DNA of 64,000 bases from assembly GCA_015039365.1 (NCBI GenBank), contig WION01000205.1, forward strand, positions 34,369 through 98,368, written 5' to 3'. This document shows, piece after piece, positions 22,343 through 33,900 of the stretch. Each line of letters starts with the position of its first letter. The stretch's first letter is position 1. Under the pieces are notes generated by a model that was not told the DNA's origin, searched no databases, and saw nothing but the letters and a program-made list of their open reading frames with translations. The DNA comes from Amanita rubescens (Eukaryota > Basidiomycota > Agaricomycetes > Agaricales > Amanitaceae). Position numbers and translations under genes: made by a program.

Positions 22343-22590
22343 TGTGATAATTTGAAGGTAATAGTACGGGGGGTGTTAACCGATAGAGCTATAAATGCAT
22401 ATTTCTTTTCTTCCTTATTTCGCTATTGATTCCTCCAGCTACTCCCCGTGATCAGAAGAGGTAATAAATATCATTAACAATAGCGGTGGATGATAAACAG
22501 AAGTGGCAGGTGGCGGCAATGCCTTGCAGTGGCAGGGATTGGGAAATTTGACCTGCCCTAAAGTGTCTCAGAGCTAAAAATACTACACTT

Positions 22591-22878
22591 CTATTCTTGT
22601 CCGTTTCGTACAAAAAGTGAAAAAAAACTATCTATAACTATTAAAAAGATGCGAGCCAAACTCCGGAGTTGGTGGAAACAGTAAAGGGATAAAGAAAAAC
22701 AAAGCCCGCCGGTATTCTTCCAACTGTGAAATCGACATGCTTGATAAAAGATTACAATAAGGTTTCGTTTCTTATAGCCATTAACAAACTTACCAAAAAC
22801 ATCCTCAACGAACTCACAACAGGTGTTGATGTTCTTGCTCCCATCCCATACTACAAAAGACACATTAATCATAAACAA
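22591..22878 (-). pseudogene. Possible C-terminal fragment of a related hypothetical gene
   Basis: The frame reads MINVSFVVWDGSKNINTCCEFVEDVFG on the minus strand. The NVSFVVWDG phrase resembles SLNILFVIALG at the end of the gene at 19828-22342, and could be the 3' end of a second copy in opposite orientation. Weak: one short motif and no other support. Confidence 0.25.
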
Positions 22879-22898
22879 GTAAGGGGTGATATACGGAG

Positions 22899-23270
22899 AC
22901 CGACGATGTTCGCATCGTGCGCTAGGGTCCCGTAAAGATGTAGAAAGGAGACCGGCGATGTTCGCATCGCGCGCAAGGGTCTCCTAAATGCATAGATGGT
23001 GACCGGCGATGTTCACATCGCGCACAGGGGTCCCATCAACATGTACAATTGTGACCGACGATGTTCGCATCGCGCGCTAGGGTCTGGGGCAAGGCTAACA
23101 AGATGTAGAAAGGAGACCGGCGATGTTCGCATCGCGCGCAAGGGTCTCCTAAATGCACAGAAGGTGACCGGCGATGTTCGCATCGCACACAAGGGCCCCA
23201 TCATCGTATACGATTGCGACCGGCGATGTTCGCATCGCGCGCTAGGGTCTGGGGCAAGGCTAACTTCCAC
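22899..23270. repeat. Seven-unit array of TTCG-loop hairpins (51-62 bp period)
   Basis: Seven copies of a 6-bp stem with four-base loop, GCGATG-TTCG-CATCGC, have stems starting at 22903, 22955, 23006, 23058, 23120, 23171 and 23223. Spacers are also related, and units 2-4 and 5-7 form a higher-order repeat of about 165 bp. Unit 1 changes both arms together (ACGATG/CATCGT) and keeps pairing. Unit 4 has one A-C mismatch and unit 3 has a TTCA loop. No open frame is needed to explain it. Confidence 0.9.
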
Positions 23271-23659
23271 CTCCTCAATGGCCAGTTGAGGAAGTGAGAT
23301 TCAGCCAGGCAGAGTATCGTCCTGAGGCCAGCTCAAGGCGATACCCGACCTTTTATAAATTTTAAACGTACGTTAGCACGTTAAGTGCACAGAAGACCGT
23401 ATCTGAAAAGCAAACAATAGTGGGAAGAACCATTGTGACAAATGACATCTTACAAGGATGGCCAGTTAGAGACATCGACAGTAGCAAAATAGAGACGAGA
23501 TACAGACATGGAAGAGAGTGCATAAAAATTTAATGTTCGGACAAACAAGGCTAAATCAGCTCTATTACTAATACTTCATAATACTCACAACCGTTCCCTA
23601 CCGCAATCGCCGTTCCGCTTCGCCCTCACCTTAGCATTTCCCACCGTTCAGTGCTAGTG
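23271..23659. other. Intergenic, nothing recognised
   Basis: Short spacer between the hairpin array and the pseudogene copy. No repeats or motifs beyond local composition were noticed. Confidence 0.5.
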
Positions 23660-24500
23660 TTCCCCCATGGGTATGGAAAACTGGTACGGGTACGCACTTG
23701 ACCCTTACCCATCGCCACCGGTCCTTGCGTTAATGCCATCCAGCCCCCATCAACTCCCATCCGCGACTCGAAGTGTTGACATCAGGAGGATGCAGCCGCT
23801 CTGGCTCGTGCGCTTCAGAGACAGGTTCAATTGGAACAATTGCAGTAACAATTGTTGAATGAACAGATTAGGCTACAACGCCTCCTGAACATGCAAGCGA
23901 TCGCGATCGAAGGATCATTTGTCGTACGTACTTGCTTTTTCATTGTTAACCTTTGGAACTCAACTAACAATGCCTAGGTCGAGCTTATGGACTTGCCACC
24001 CCACTGAACCCGCACACGGCCCACTCCAACTATCACAGAAGGAAGCCTGGGCCCCAACAGCAGTAATGACAGATAACTTGGGACCGATGCTTTCATCACC
24101 ACCGTTGGCTCCGCAGTCATTGTCAACGTTGTCTGAGATCGCAGCGGGACTATTGTTGCTCGGCCAGCGTGGGACGAACCGACCCTTCCCTCTCCAATGC
24201 GCAATATCGCCCAACACCGTACTCACGCCGCTCCCCACGGTCTCCTCAATGACACCGGACCTCAGCAGGCTTCTCTCGCATCAGAATACAGACGCGATAC
24301 CCCTCCCCTTCCGCTTCCACCGACACTTCCCGCGCTGAGACGGAAACCGAGGACGAGCCCGAACACGACGCAGATGGCGACATGGTGCCATCGTTCTGGA
24401 TACGGCGAGCTTGGGGATTGTAGACGAAAGCGGACGAGCACAAACAGTCATTCCTTCGCAGACATCGGCGCCATATCGCGCAAATCCACCACACCAGCTC
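23660..24500 (+). pseudogene. Broken copy of the hypothetical gene at 15743-16987
   Basis: Direct-orientation relative of 15640-16400. It keeps LARALQRQVQLEQLQ, then a TAA stop (CAACAATTG in copy 1, TAACAATTG here, about 23846), then QLLNEQIRLQRLLNMQ. The intron (GTACGT...CCTAG) is retained, but the second exon shifts frame repeatedly (for example around 24000-24060). The duplicated segments bracket 7 kb containing the divergent gene pair and the hairpin array. Confidence 0.7.
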
Positions 24501-24719
24501 TCGGCGTCGAATTCAAGTTCAACAACCCTCCCATCCTCCCATTCTCCTCTCCCAAAAGTTCCTTGGCATCGTCCCCTCCCGGGCTTCTTCTTCTGCCATG
24601 TGCGCCGCCGCCTCTACGTCCCGCGCTGCGTTTGACGCCCAGTATGTTGCTCCTGCAAGTGGATCGGGTATGAATGCGATATTCAAACGCAAACTGCTCA
24701 CCGCGCACTATCTGCCCCG

Positions 24720-26100
24720 GAAATGGCTGCTGCTGGGTCCAGTGCAAGTACCGCCTGCCTTCCTTCTACTACCATGCCACCTCTGTCTGCACCCTCTGCC
24801 GCCCCTCCTACCTTCGTTCCACCCTGCACCCCCTCTGTATCCCCTCATGCCTTTGTTCCACACCCCGCACTCCCTCTGCCATCGCTCCTGCGCCGCCATG
24901 CACTCCCAGGTACTCTGGCACCCTCTGGCACCCTCTGGCACCTTCTGGCACCCCTCTTGCCTTCGTTCTACCCCCCGCTACCTCCGCCCACCTTCGCACC
25001 CCCACACCCCCACTGTCTCCCCTCCTACCTTCATTCCACGTTTCGCGCTCCCTCTGCCATCATCCCGACACCCCCAGGCATTCCCAGGCACTCCTGCGCC
25101 CTCTAGCACCCCTCCTACCATCATTCTACGTCCACGCTACCCTGTCTGCCCCCTCTGTGCCCCCTCTGTGCCCCCCCTGCCTTCGTTCCACCCCCATGCT
25201 CCCTCTGCCTTCCTCACACCGTTTGGTTACCTCCTCCTGCCTTTGTTCTACCCCCGCGCTCGGCTCTGTCTCTACTCTGGCACCTTCTGGCACCCTCTGG
25301 CACCTTCTGGCACCCTCTGGCACCCTCTGACACCCTCTGGCACCCCTATTGCCTTCGTTCTACCCCCCGCTAACTCTGCCCACCTCCGCACCCCCACACG
25401 CCCTCTGTCTCCCCTCCTACCATCGTTCCATGTTTCGCGCTCCCTTTGCCATCATCCCGACACCCCCTGCCATCATCCCGACACCCCCAGGCATTCCCAA
25501 GCACCCCTGCGCCCTTTAGCACCCCTCCTACCATCATTCTACGTCCACACTACCCTGTCTGCACCCTCTGTGTCCCCCCCTGTGTCCCCCCTGCCTTCGT
25601 TCCACCCCCACGCTCCCTCTGCCTTCCTCAGCCTTCGTTCTACCCCCGCGCTCCGCTCTGTCTCCCCCTCCTACCTTCCTTCTACTCCCGCACTCCCTCT
25701 GTCTCCCTCACACCCTCTGGCACCCCTTCCTGCCTTCGTTCTACCCCGCGCTCCCTCTTTCTCCCCCTTTTGCCTTCGTTCAACCACGCGCTCTCTCACC
25801 GTCTGGTACCCCCCTCCTGCCTTCGTTCTACTCCCGCACTCCCTCTGTCTCCCTCACACCTTCTGGCACCCCTTCTTGCCTTCATTCTACCCCGCGCTCC
25901 CTCTTTCTCTCCCTTCTGCCTTTGTTCCACCCCCGCGCTCCCTCTTTCTCCCCGTTCTGCCTTCGTTCCACCCCCGCGCTCCTTCGTTCTCCCCATTCTG
26001 CCTTCGTTCCACCCCCACACTCTCTTTTTCTCTCCCTTCTGCCTTCGTTCCACCCCCGCGCTCTCTCTCTCCCCCGCACAGCACCGACAATCCCTCTACA
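24720..26100. repeat. C-rich minisatellite-like low-complexity region
   Basis: About 1.4 kb of C/T-rich imperfect repeats with phrases such as TGGCACCCTCTGGCACC and CCTTCGTTCCACCCCCGCGC recurring every 10-50 bases. All six frames stay open for long distances because stop codons are rare in this composition, so long Pro/Ser-rich frames (for example 24598-26130) are not supported as genes. Confidence 0.8.
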
Positions 26101-27225
26101 CCAGGTATGTGCTCCCTTGCTCCCATTTGACGGTGCTGACCATCTATTTGTGCTACCTAGCTACTCTCAATGCCCACCTGCACCCTAATCCCGCCATCCG
26201 GGACCCCTGACAACTACGTCCACGCGGGATCCTCTACACCCACCTGCGACCCTCCTGCTCTTACGCTCACATCCACCCCACGTGTGCTCCGCATCCCTGT
26301 CGTGCTCGCATCCTTCTATTAGCTGTCCCATTGTATTCATATTATAAAATAAAGCTTTATAAAATCGTTCATCTGTTTATTTGTTTGGTTGGAACAAACA
26401 AGTTTGGAGCAGCTTGTGGGGAGAAGATAACGCAGAAGATAAGGCCAACTGCAACAACTCTGCTCTTTCCACATCACCCAATACTCTGATTACACAGATA
26501 ACATATACCAGCCCTGTGTGTGTGTGAATCGTAACAAGTTACTAGTATGTTCTTCTATCTACCTTTCTCACAAACATTGCTTAACTTGTTGTTCTATTTT
26601 TTCAACAAGATTGCACAGATCAGTGTGGATCTTAACTGTGGTTTGTTCTTCTATCATCCTTTCTCACAAACATCACTTACCTTTAACTTCCCCTTCAACT
26701 TTGATCAATATAGAATCCCATCGAAAGACACAAATAAGGCGTATATCTGATCGAAGTCCAACAAATTTGATTGTAGTATGTTTTTCCCTCCATATTTTAC
26801 AAACATTGGAACTTAACTTCTCCCTCCACTACCAATTCTGTGGAAAAGTACAAATAACACATCCTCTTTCAAGTTTCCTAGTATTTCTGGTATTTTTTCC
26901 TTCATGTCTTATGAATATCATTGACTAGCTCTGATTAATACTCAGTCTTGTTTCAACCATCCAAATAAGGGAAATAAAGGGTACACTACTTTGGTCTGAA
27001 TCTAGTATGTTTTTGCAAAATTTCTTGTATATGTATCTCCCCAACTTGACTCAACTTTACTTTAACCAGTAGGTGGCAATTCCATCACAAGGGATAACCT
27101 TCAAGAGCTCTACTTGTGTCAAACAACATATAGGTAATTCAGGTATTTATTTATTTCCCTTATCTCACAAATCTAGCTTAACTATTAACCAGTACCCCAC
27201 GCATTTTTTTATATCATTCATCACC
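26101..27225. other. Intergenic, AT-rich; composition boundary
   Basis: Composition changes from C-rich to AT-rich at about 26300. Repeated phrases such as CTCACAAACATYRCTTA (about 26568, 26664) suggest small duplications. Probable upstream region of the dioxygenase-like gene. No coding features were recognised. Confidence 0.45.
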
Positions 27226-28942
27226 ATGTCCCCAAAAAATGTAAAAAGAGCAAAAAACCTATACAGAAAAGAAAAAGTCTCTACTCTGGTATATATTTCT
27301 CTAGAATGCACATGTATATTGAACTTAAGTAGCTTATACAGGAAACTGAAGGCTCCTCAGATGATATGAGCCCCCCATCCAAAAAACAAAAAAAATCTCT
27401 CCCTGTATGTATTTCTCTGATATAAATATGCTAATACTCATGAAAATTTATTAATATAGGCCTATAAACCAGAACAAAAAGTCCCCACACCAAACATTGA
27501 TCTTGATGCTTATACCTCACCCCTTATATCAGGGGGAAGCGTCCCCGTAGTTTAGATGGTCGATTCAAGCACACCTTGAAGACAGCTAATTTTCGCATCA
27601 AGAAGTATCTGGAAAATACAGACAAAATTTATCTCCCTTTTACCTTGGAAGAACTTAGAGAGGCCAAAAACGATCCAAAAACCAAAAAGAAGTTGCAAAA
27701 ATGTTGTGAGCATTTGGCTGGGTCAGATGTTCCCTCTCGTCCTTTTTCTGCACAATATTTTGATGCAAATGGTAAGCCCATTTTTTATCTACTACCTAGC
27801 TCAACTACATATTCTATCATGTTCATAAGGAAAACCTGTCTTGCATTATCTGGGGGAACGAGTAGAAGGGCAACAACCCTTGGAGATACACCTATGGCAA
27901 AATAACAAGGGTAACAATAATTTCCATGCTCAGTTTGAAGGACGCACTCTAGAAGATTTATCACTGGCTGAGAACCAAGGGAAAACAATATTACATGATG
28001 GAATTAGTGTATGTCTTTTTCTCTCTCTTGAATCTCATATAAAGCATTTATTCACAGGAAAAAATGCTAACATCTTACCATCAACACACTCAGTTTTTGT
28101 TTTCTCAACTGCCACCAGCGGTCAACAAATCAGAAAAGCGTCATCGATGGATTCCAGGAGATGAAAACCCAAGGATCCACAGATACAATTTGACTGACTC
28201 TGATAAAGAGGTGGAAGAGAGAAAGGGAGTTGTTCATTTGGTTCATGCTTGGATTCAACAAGCCCAAAAGAAAAAGGTAAGTCTTTCATTTCTATTCCTT
28301 TTCAATTTATGAACATATCTCATATATCTGTATCTTAGGGTCTTTTCCCTTGTACTTCCTTTAACAAATCTGGTAACAAAACTGGTGCCATTCGTAATTA
28401 TTATATTGCCACCAGCCCAGTTACCAAAATTTTGGGTGATTGGTTTAAGGTACTGTTTCCTGACAAACATGACCAGTTTGTAAAGGCCTTCAGTGCTGGG
28501 GTGTGGATGAAGGAAGATAAGGGACCTTGGCTTGGAAGAGCCCTGATTAACAAGTTACAAGGTAGTCTTCACATTGATGAAAAAGACATAGGTCCCACAG
28601 TTAGTTTCCCATGTGGGAAGTATTCAGGAGGAGAAATGATTGTTCCTCAGTTTGGAGGCAAATTTAGGTGAGTAATCAGTTGGAACTGTCTCTTTCTGTT
28701 GCTAGCTACTAACAATGTTATTTCAAAGCTACCTACCAGGCCACATTTGCTTTTTTGAATCAGCAGATATCTATCATCTAGTTTCAACATTTTTCTCTCC
28801 TGACATGGATCCAGAAGATGTCTGTACTCCAGGCAGAATTGGGTCTGTGTTCTTTTGCCCTGAACACAGTTTAAAGACTCTGGAGAAAAAACCTAAGGGG
28901 TTTGGGATGAAGGGATTTGCAAGATATCCTGTTCCTTTGTAG
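27226..28942 (+). CDS. 2-oxoglutarate/Fe(II) dioxygenase-like protein (possibly TET/JBP-related)
   Basis: Exons about 27226-27288, 27342-27404, 27460-27771, 27830-28008, 28058-28276, 28339-28667 and 28729-28942 all have GT-AG borders; the last intron has a perfect TACTAAC branch site. The N-terminus is Lys-rich, followed by LDGRFKHTLKTANFRIKKYL, KPVLHYLGERVEGQQPLEI and KRHRWIPGDENPRIHRYNL. The C-terminal third reads LGRALINKLQG, then H-I-D in SLHIDEKD (candidate HxD), GGEMIVPQFGGKFSYLPGH, a distal His in YHLV, and R in GRIGSVFF. This HxD...H...R order fits double-stranded beta-helix dioxygenases; fungal TET/JBP enzymes are one candidate group. A one-base change in a G run at about 27531-27535 breaks the frame in exon 3, from either decay or a sequencing error. 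Confidence 0.55.
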
Positions 28943-30906
28943 GAGGCAGGAAATGGAGACAATGATTCACTGGGTTCAACCTCAATGAAAACTAGTATTA
29001 AATAGCCTCAACTGCTATTCATGTAAACTATAGTATCATATGTAAAGTTTTGCAACAATGTGAAGAAAAAATGACTGAGTTCAGCCCCAATGGATGTACC
29101 TGTAAGAAATTTATTATTCACAGTGCTGTGAGTTAGTTCACAGCCAAGTCTCACTTCTCAGTCACTGCCATGCTCCACAAATCTCTTGCCTCAAAAACAT
29201 GGTAAGTGATCTCACTCATGGTTGATGCCTTATTAGTGATGTTCAAATCTCATAACTTAACTACCACCTCAATTAGTAATTTCACATGGGTACATGTCAC
29301 TTTCACCCCACATCTATTTCAATAAGCCTCCTTCATACTTCCTTAAGATCATTACTAAATGTGAACATTAACAGTACTACCCAACTGTACACAGTCAATA
29401 AAACAGAAATAAACTTGAATCCACAGTGCTCACCTATACTGCATGATTATCATGCTGCTTCTTATTGACAGGGAAGAATTCATGCCAAGCTTAAATAGAG
29501 GTAAGCCTCAAATATGGTTAATAATTATATCTCAGTGGGTATGCCTAGTACAATCTTAAATATACAGAAGTAACTAAAATACTTGATTATTAATCAATAA
29601 CTGAGGCTTGAACATTGGATGAGTATCTGTATATCTCCATGAACCAACATAAAGCCAAAGTTAACCTTAAGTCATAGTATATGTATCATAGTGCTCCTAC
29701 TCCAACACTTCCCTGGTCTGTACCCTGCCCATGTTACCATAATTTCTCTTTTTGTTAGGATTGGCTGATACACCATCTCCTATACCTTGCACATCTGCAG
29801 CCAATCATCAACTTAACCTGTGCATCAGTGAAGCAATCTTCAGTAGACCATGACCCCTTCCTCTTCAGAGAACAACAGCATTACAGCAGGGAGTGTCTCA
29901 TGTGTGTGAATCAAAGATAATAGGCACCTGAAGTACCTGGGGAAGTAAGGATACCAGAACTAATAACACCTGAATATACTTGGTAACATATTCACACATT
30001 CTTATGACATTATGTAATCACAAATGTAGCACAGCATATGACTCTTCGTCGTTAACCACATCCTTTCATGTTACAGCTGGGAGTATCTCATGTCCAATGG
30101 TAGTCAGGGTGAATCAAGTATAATGGGCACCTGAATTACCTGGGGAAGTAAAGATACCAGACTGCACTCGATGCGTAATAACACCTGAATATACTTAGTA
30201 ACATATTCACACATTCTTGTGACATTATGTAATCACAAATGTAGCACAGCATATGACTCTTCGTCGTTAACCACATCCTTCCCTAACTATACATAACCCC
30301 TCTGACCTATTATCCTTGCAAATATGAATGTAAATGCTTCCTAACTTGTCGTTACCTTTCCTGCCCTCAAACTAACCAATTATTAATCTCAGATCATATG
30401 GATATTGGCTAATATGGCTTTTCTCAGGGTTGCTCTGCCAACCGTCATCACTCTGCTTATAATCTTGTTTGCACAAAGGCGCTACAAGGTACCTTGGCTC
30501 CACATCAATACATTATATGTGGCACTTGTACCTCCTTACAATCTGGTAAATTATCTATGCCGTTGTTACCATAATATACTACTGACCTCTTCTGGTGATC
30601 AATAGAAAAGAACGTTGACAAAAATACAAATGTATATCTTTACATCATTCACAAACAATAACATATTACATTCTTTTGAAGGTTTGTGAGAAATTACTGT
30701 CACAATCTACTTTGAATACCTAACAATAACTCATCTATTATCTTATAGTTGTATGTTTGGACCAATTGATTTGTATCATTTTTAGCAATATGATCTTAAT
30801 CTTTTTCTATGTATGTTCTTTTAAATCTGTGAGTTGATCAAAAATTAATCTCTCAAAGGTTCTCCTGTTATATTATGTTTACCACTTATTTGTTGACCTA
30901 CATTTT
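28943..30906. other. Intergenic, AT-rich, upstream of Rep-helicase; contains tandem duplication
   Basis: No supported gene. A tandem duplication joins 29881-30070 to 30071-30280, both ending AGCACAGCATATGACTCTTC...CACATCCTT; the second unit has about 20 extra bases. Its position about 0.6 kb before the Rep-helicase frame could place it in that gene's promoter region. Confidence 0.6.
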
Positions 30907-33900
30907 ATGTATGGTTATGCAGAATCCTTCATGCTTTTGCTCACTGTGGTAAGTTGTTTGCCATCACTGGTGTACAAAATGCCATTCTTGGTGTATGAAA
31001 TGCCATTCTTGGTGTATGAAATGCCATTCTTGGTGTATGAAATGCCATTCTTGGTGTATGAAATGCCATTATTGGTGTACCAAATATCATTATCTATGTT
31101 AATGATATATATTACTATCCATTCTGCTTCTACCCATATTAATTCCAGAAAAGAAAAAATCTCTGAATGCTTTTGTGGTCACATTACCTGTTTCTGTGAA
31201 ATATACAAAGGTGGATATAAGTTACGTCCAATCCTTTATGATGATATCAAGGACTACCTCATAGAAACATATTTCACAAAAGATATTCTTGAATCATCTG
31301 AATTTAAGTTTGTAGAACACACATTCAAGTCTAGTACAACAAATTATGAGGATGGTCAGCACATTTTGGTCCATTTACCTTTACATGCACATATTGGAAT
31401 TGTATCATTAACTGAGTGTCACAAAATAGCCCTGCTGCATGACATTACTGTAGTAAACTTGAAAAATAAATCTCTAGCTATGATGAAAAATCTATTTACT
31501 GAACACACATGTGAAAAATGTTCAACATATATTACTGTATTTAAAACTGTACCTTCGAAAAAAGTGCGCAAGAAAACACAAAGACAAACTGCAAAAAACC
31601 TAAAGATATCTGAAGAAAGAAACTTTGATTACAATGACCAAAAAAATATTACTCACTTCCCTCCTGCTCCATTAAACAATATATTATCACATAAGATAAT
31701 AACTGCTGCTTGCAAAAGATTTGAAAAAAACCAATTTGAAGAAGCTGGATGTGCTGTGTGTGGACAACTTGTCCCTTTGTCTTCTCTTACAAGACTTACA
31801 GCAGTAAAGAATTACCTGCATATACTGGAAGCTCCTGGTATAACAAGGCAAGAAAGACATAAGATATCAGATAATATACATGAATACCCTTATGCTATAG
31901 ATTACTCATGTGAACATATATGTAATACTTGTCGTGCTTGTATAAGGAACTCTAAAGTACCGAAAATGGCACTTGCAAAAGGTTTATGGTTAGGACCTGT
32001 CCCTGAAGTCCTGTCTTCCTTAAGATATGTTGAAAAAATGTTAGTTGCTAGAATTCGCCACAGTTTCTGCTCAATTAGGATTGCTTCAGGCATGAGAAAA
32101 ATGAAAGCACATGCTATTGCATATCAACAACCCATCCCTAAAATTTATGATATTCTACCACCACCTAAATCAGATATAGAGGAAGTAATTGCTATTATGT
32201 TCACAGGTCCTTGCAAACCCACACCTGCTGACTTCAAGCGTACACCATTCCTTGTAAGGCGCAATCATGTAAAAAAAGCATTGGAGTGGCTAATCTTGAA
32301 TCATATTGATTATGAAAATATCATCATTTCCACAGACAATCTCAATGAATATCCTGAGGATATGCCACCTGTAAGTATTGAATATAAAGAAATGTCACAT
32401 AATAAGACACCTGAAGGTACAAGTGTGCATGACATGGAAAATGAAGATGGTACTGAAGAAGGTGATTGTTCTTTTACTGTTCATGGTCTGACAGGTGAGC
32501 ACCTTAATGTCATGACAACTAATGCAGTTAAAGCAAAAGCATTGCAACACTTGAATTCTCAAGGTAAATTCCTAAGTATAAGCCATAATGAACAACCAGA
32601 ATCCATATGGCACAACCCTCAACTTTATCCACAAATGTTCCCATGGTTATTTCCCTTTGGTCTTGGAGGAGTGGGTGCTGTTAATGGAATACCAGACAAA
32701 ACACACAAAAAATGGCTTCTGATGTATCATGATAAAAGATTCCAAGTAGATCATGATTTTCCATTCATAGCTTTTAGCCATGAGCAAATAAAAACAACTT
32801 CTTCACAATGTTTCTTATTAGCAGAAAAGAAAATATTCAATGACATTAAGCAACGAATATTAAACATTGATAATTCTGTTCTTATGCATTTGATAGAAAG
32901 ATTCTCAAAAGAGGAGTTTGTTAAACCACAAAATGAGGAAGAAGAAAAGTGTTTTCAGTTAATGAAAGATGTTGATCATGTTGCAGGCCCTGTGAAAGGG
33001 TCTAATACCAGCAAAAAATGGATGCGCAATGAGATTTGGTCTTTAATTTATCACAGAGGTGCCCCATTTTGGTATATAACAATATCACCTGCAGATATTA
33101 AGCATCCTCTATGTATCTATTATGCAGGAAAAAAAGTTAAATTTCAAGAAGAAATACTCCCATATGATGAACGTTTGCGACTTGTATGCTCAAATCCTGT
33201 GGCAGGAGCACGCTTCTTTGACTTTATGGTGAACACATTCATCACTGATATTTTAGGAGTAGGTGCCAAACATAGAGGCATTTATGGTGATGTGCCTGCA
33301 TATTATGGAACAGTGGAACAACAAGGACGTTTAACTTTACACCTACACATGCTTATATGGCTCATGGGTAATTTAACACCACAAGAAATGAGAGAGCGTA
33401 TACTTGATCCTAACTCTGATTGGAGAAGGCACCTAATTTCTTGGCTAGAGAGTTGTCACATTGGTGAATTCATAACTGGTACACAAGATGATGTACTTAA
33501 CCATGTTTCTGAACTTGCCAAAAAGGAAGATTCTTACAAGGATCCCACAGAGACACTACCACAACCTCCTCCTCAAATGTGTGATACAACTCATAATTCT
33601 GAATGTGAATGTCATACATGTACTGAATGGCATAAATGGTGGAACTATTTTGAGCACACAGTTGATGATCTTGTGAGTAAATCAAATATACATAATTGTG
33701 AAAGAGGAACCAATAAAGATGGCTCAGCAAATAAAAGATATGTTTCATGTAAGGACAATAAATATGGTAAATGTAAAGCACGTTTCCCACGTGCTACATT
33801 TAAATCCACAGAAGTTGACCCTGAATCAGGATCACTGAATATTAAGAAACATGAAGAGTGGATCAATTTCATAACCCCTGCATTAACATATATTATGCGC

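Noticed and set aside
22899..23270. CRISPR-like array
   Set aside because: Regular spacing suggested it, but spacers are also repeated, repeats are palindromic hairpins of 16 bases, and the genome is fungal.
24598..26210. Pro/Ser-rich frames of 510 and 254 residues
   Set aside because: C-rich minisatellite sequence keeps several frames open at once; no start context, introns or conserved motifs.
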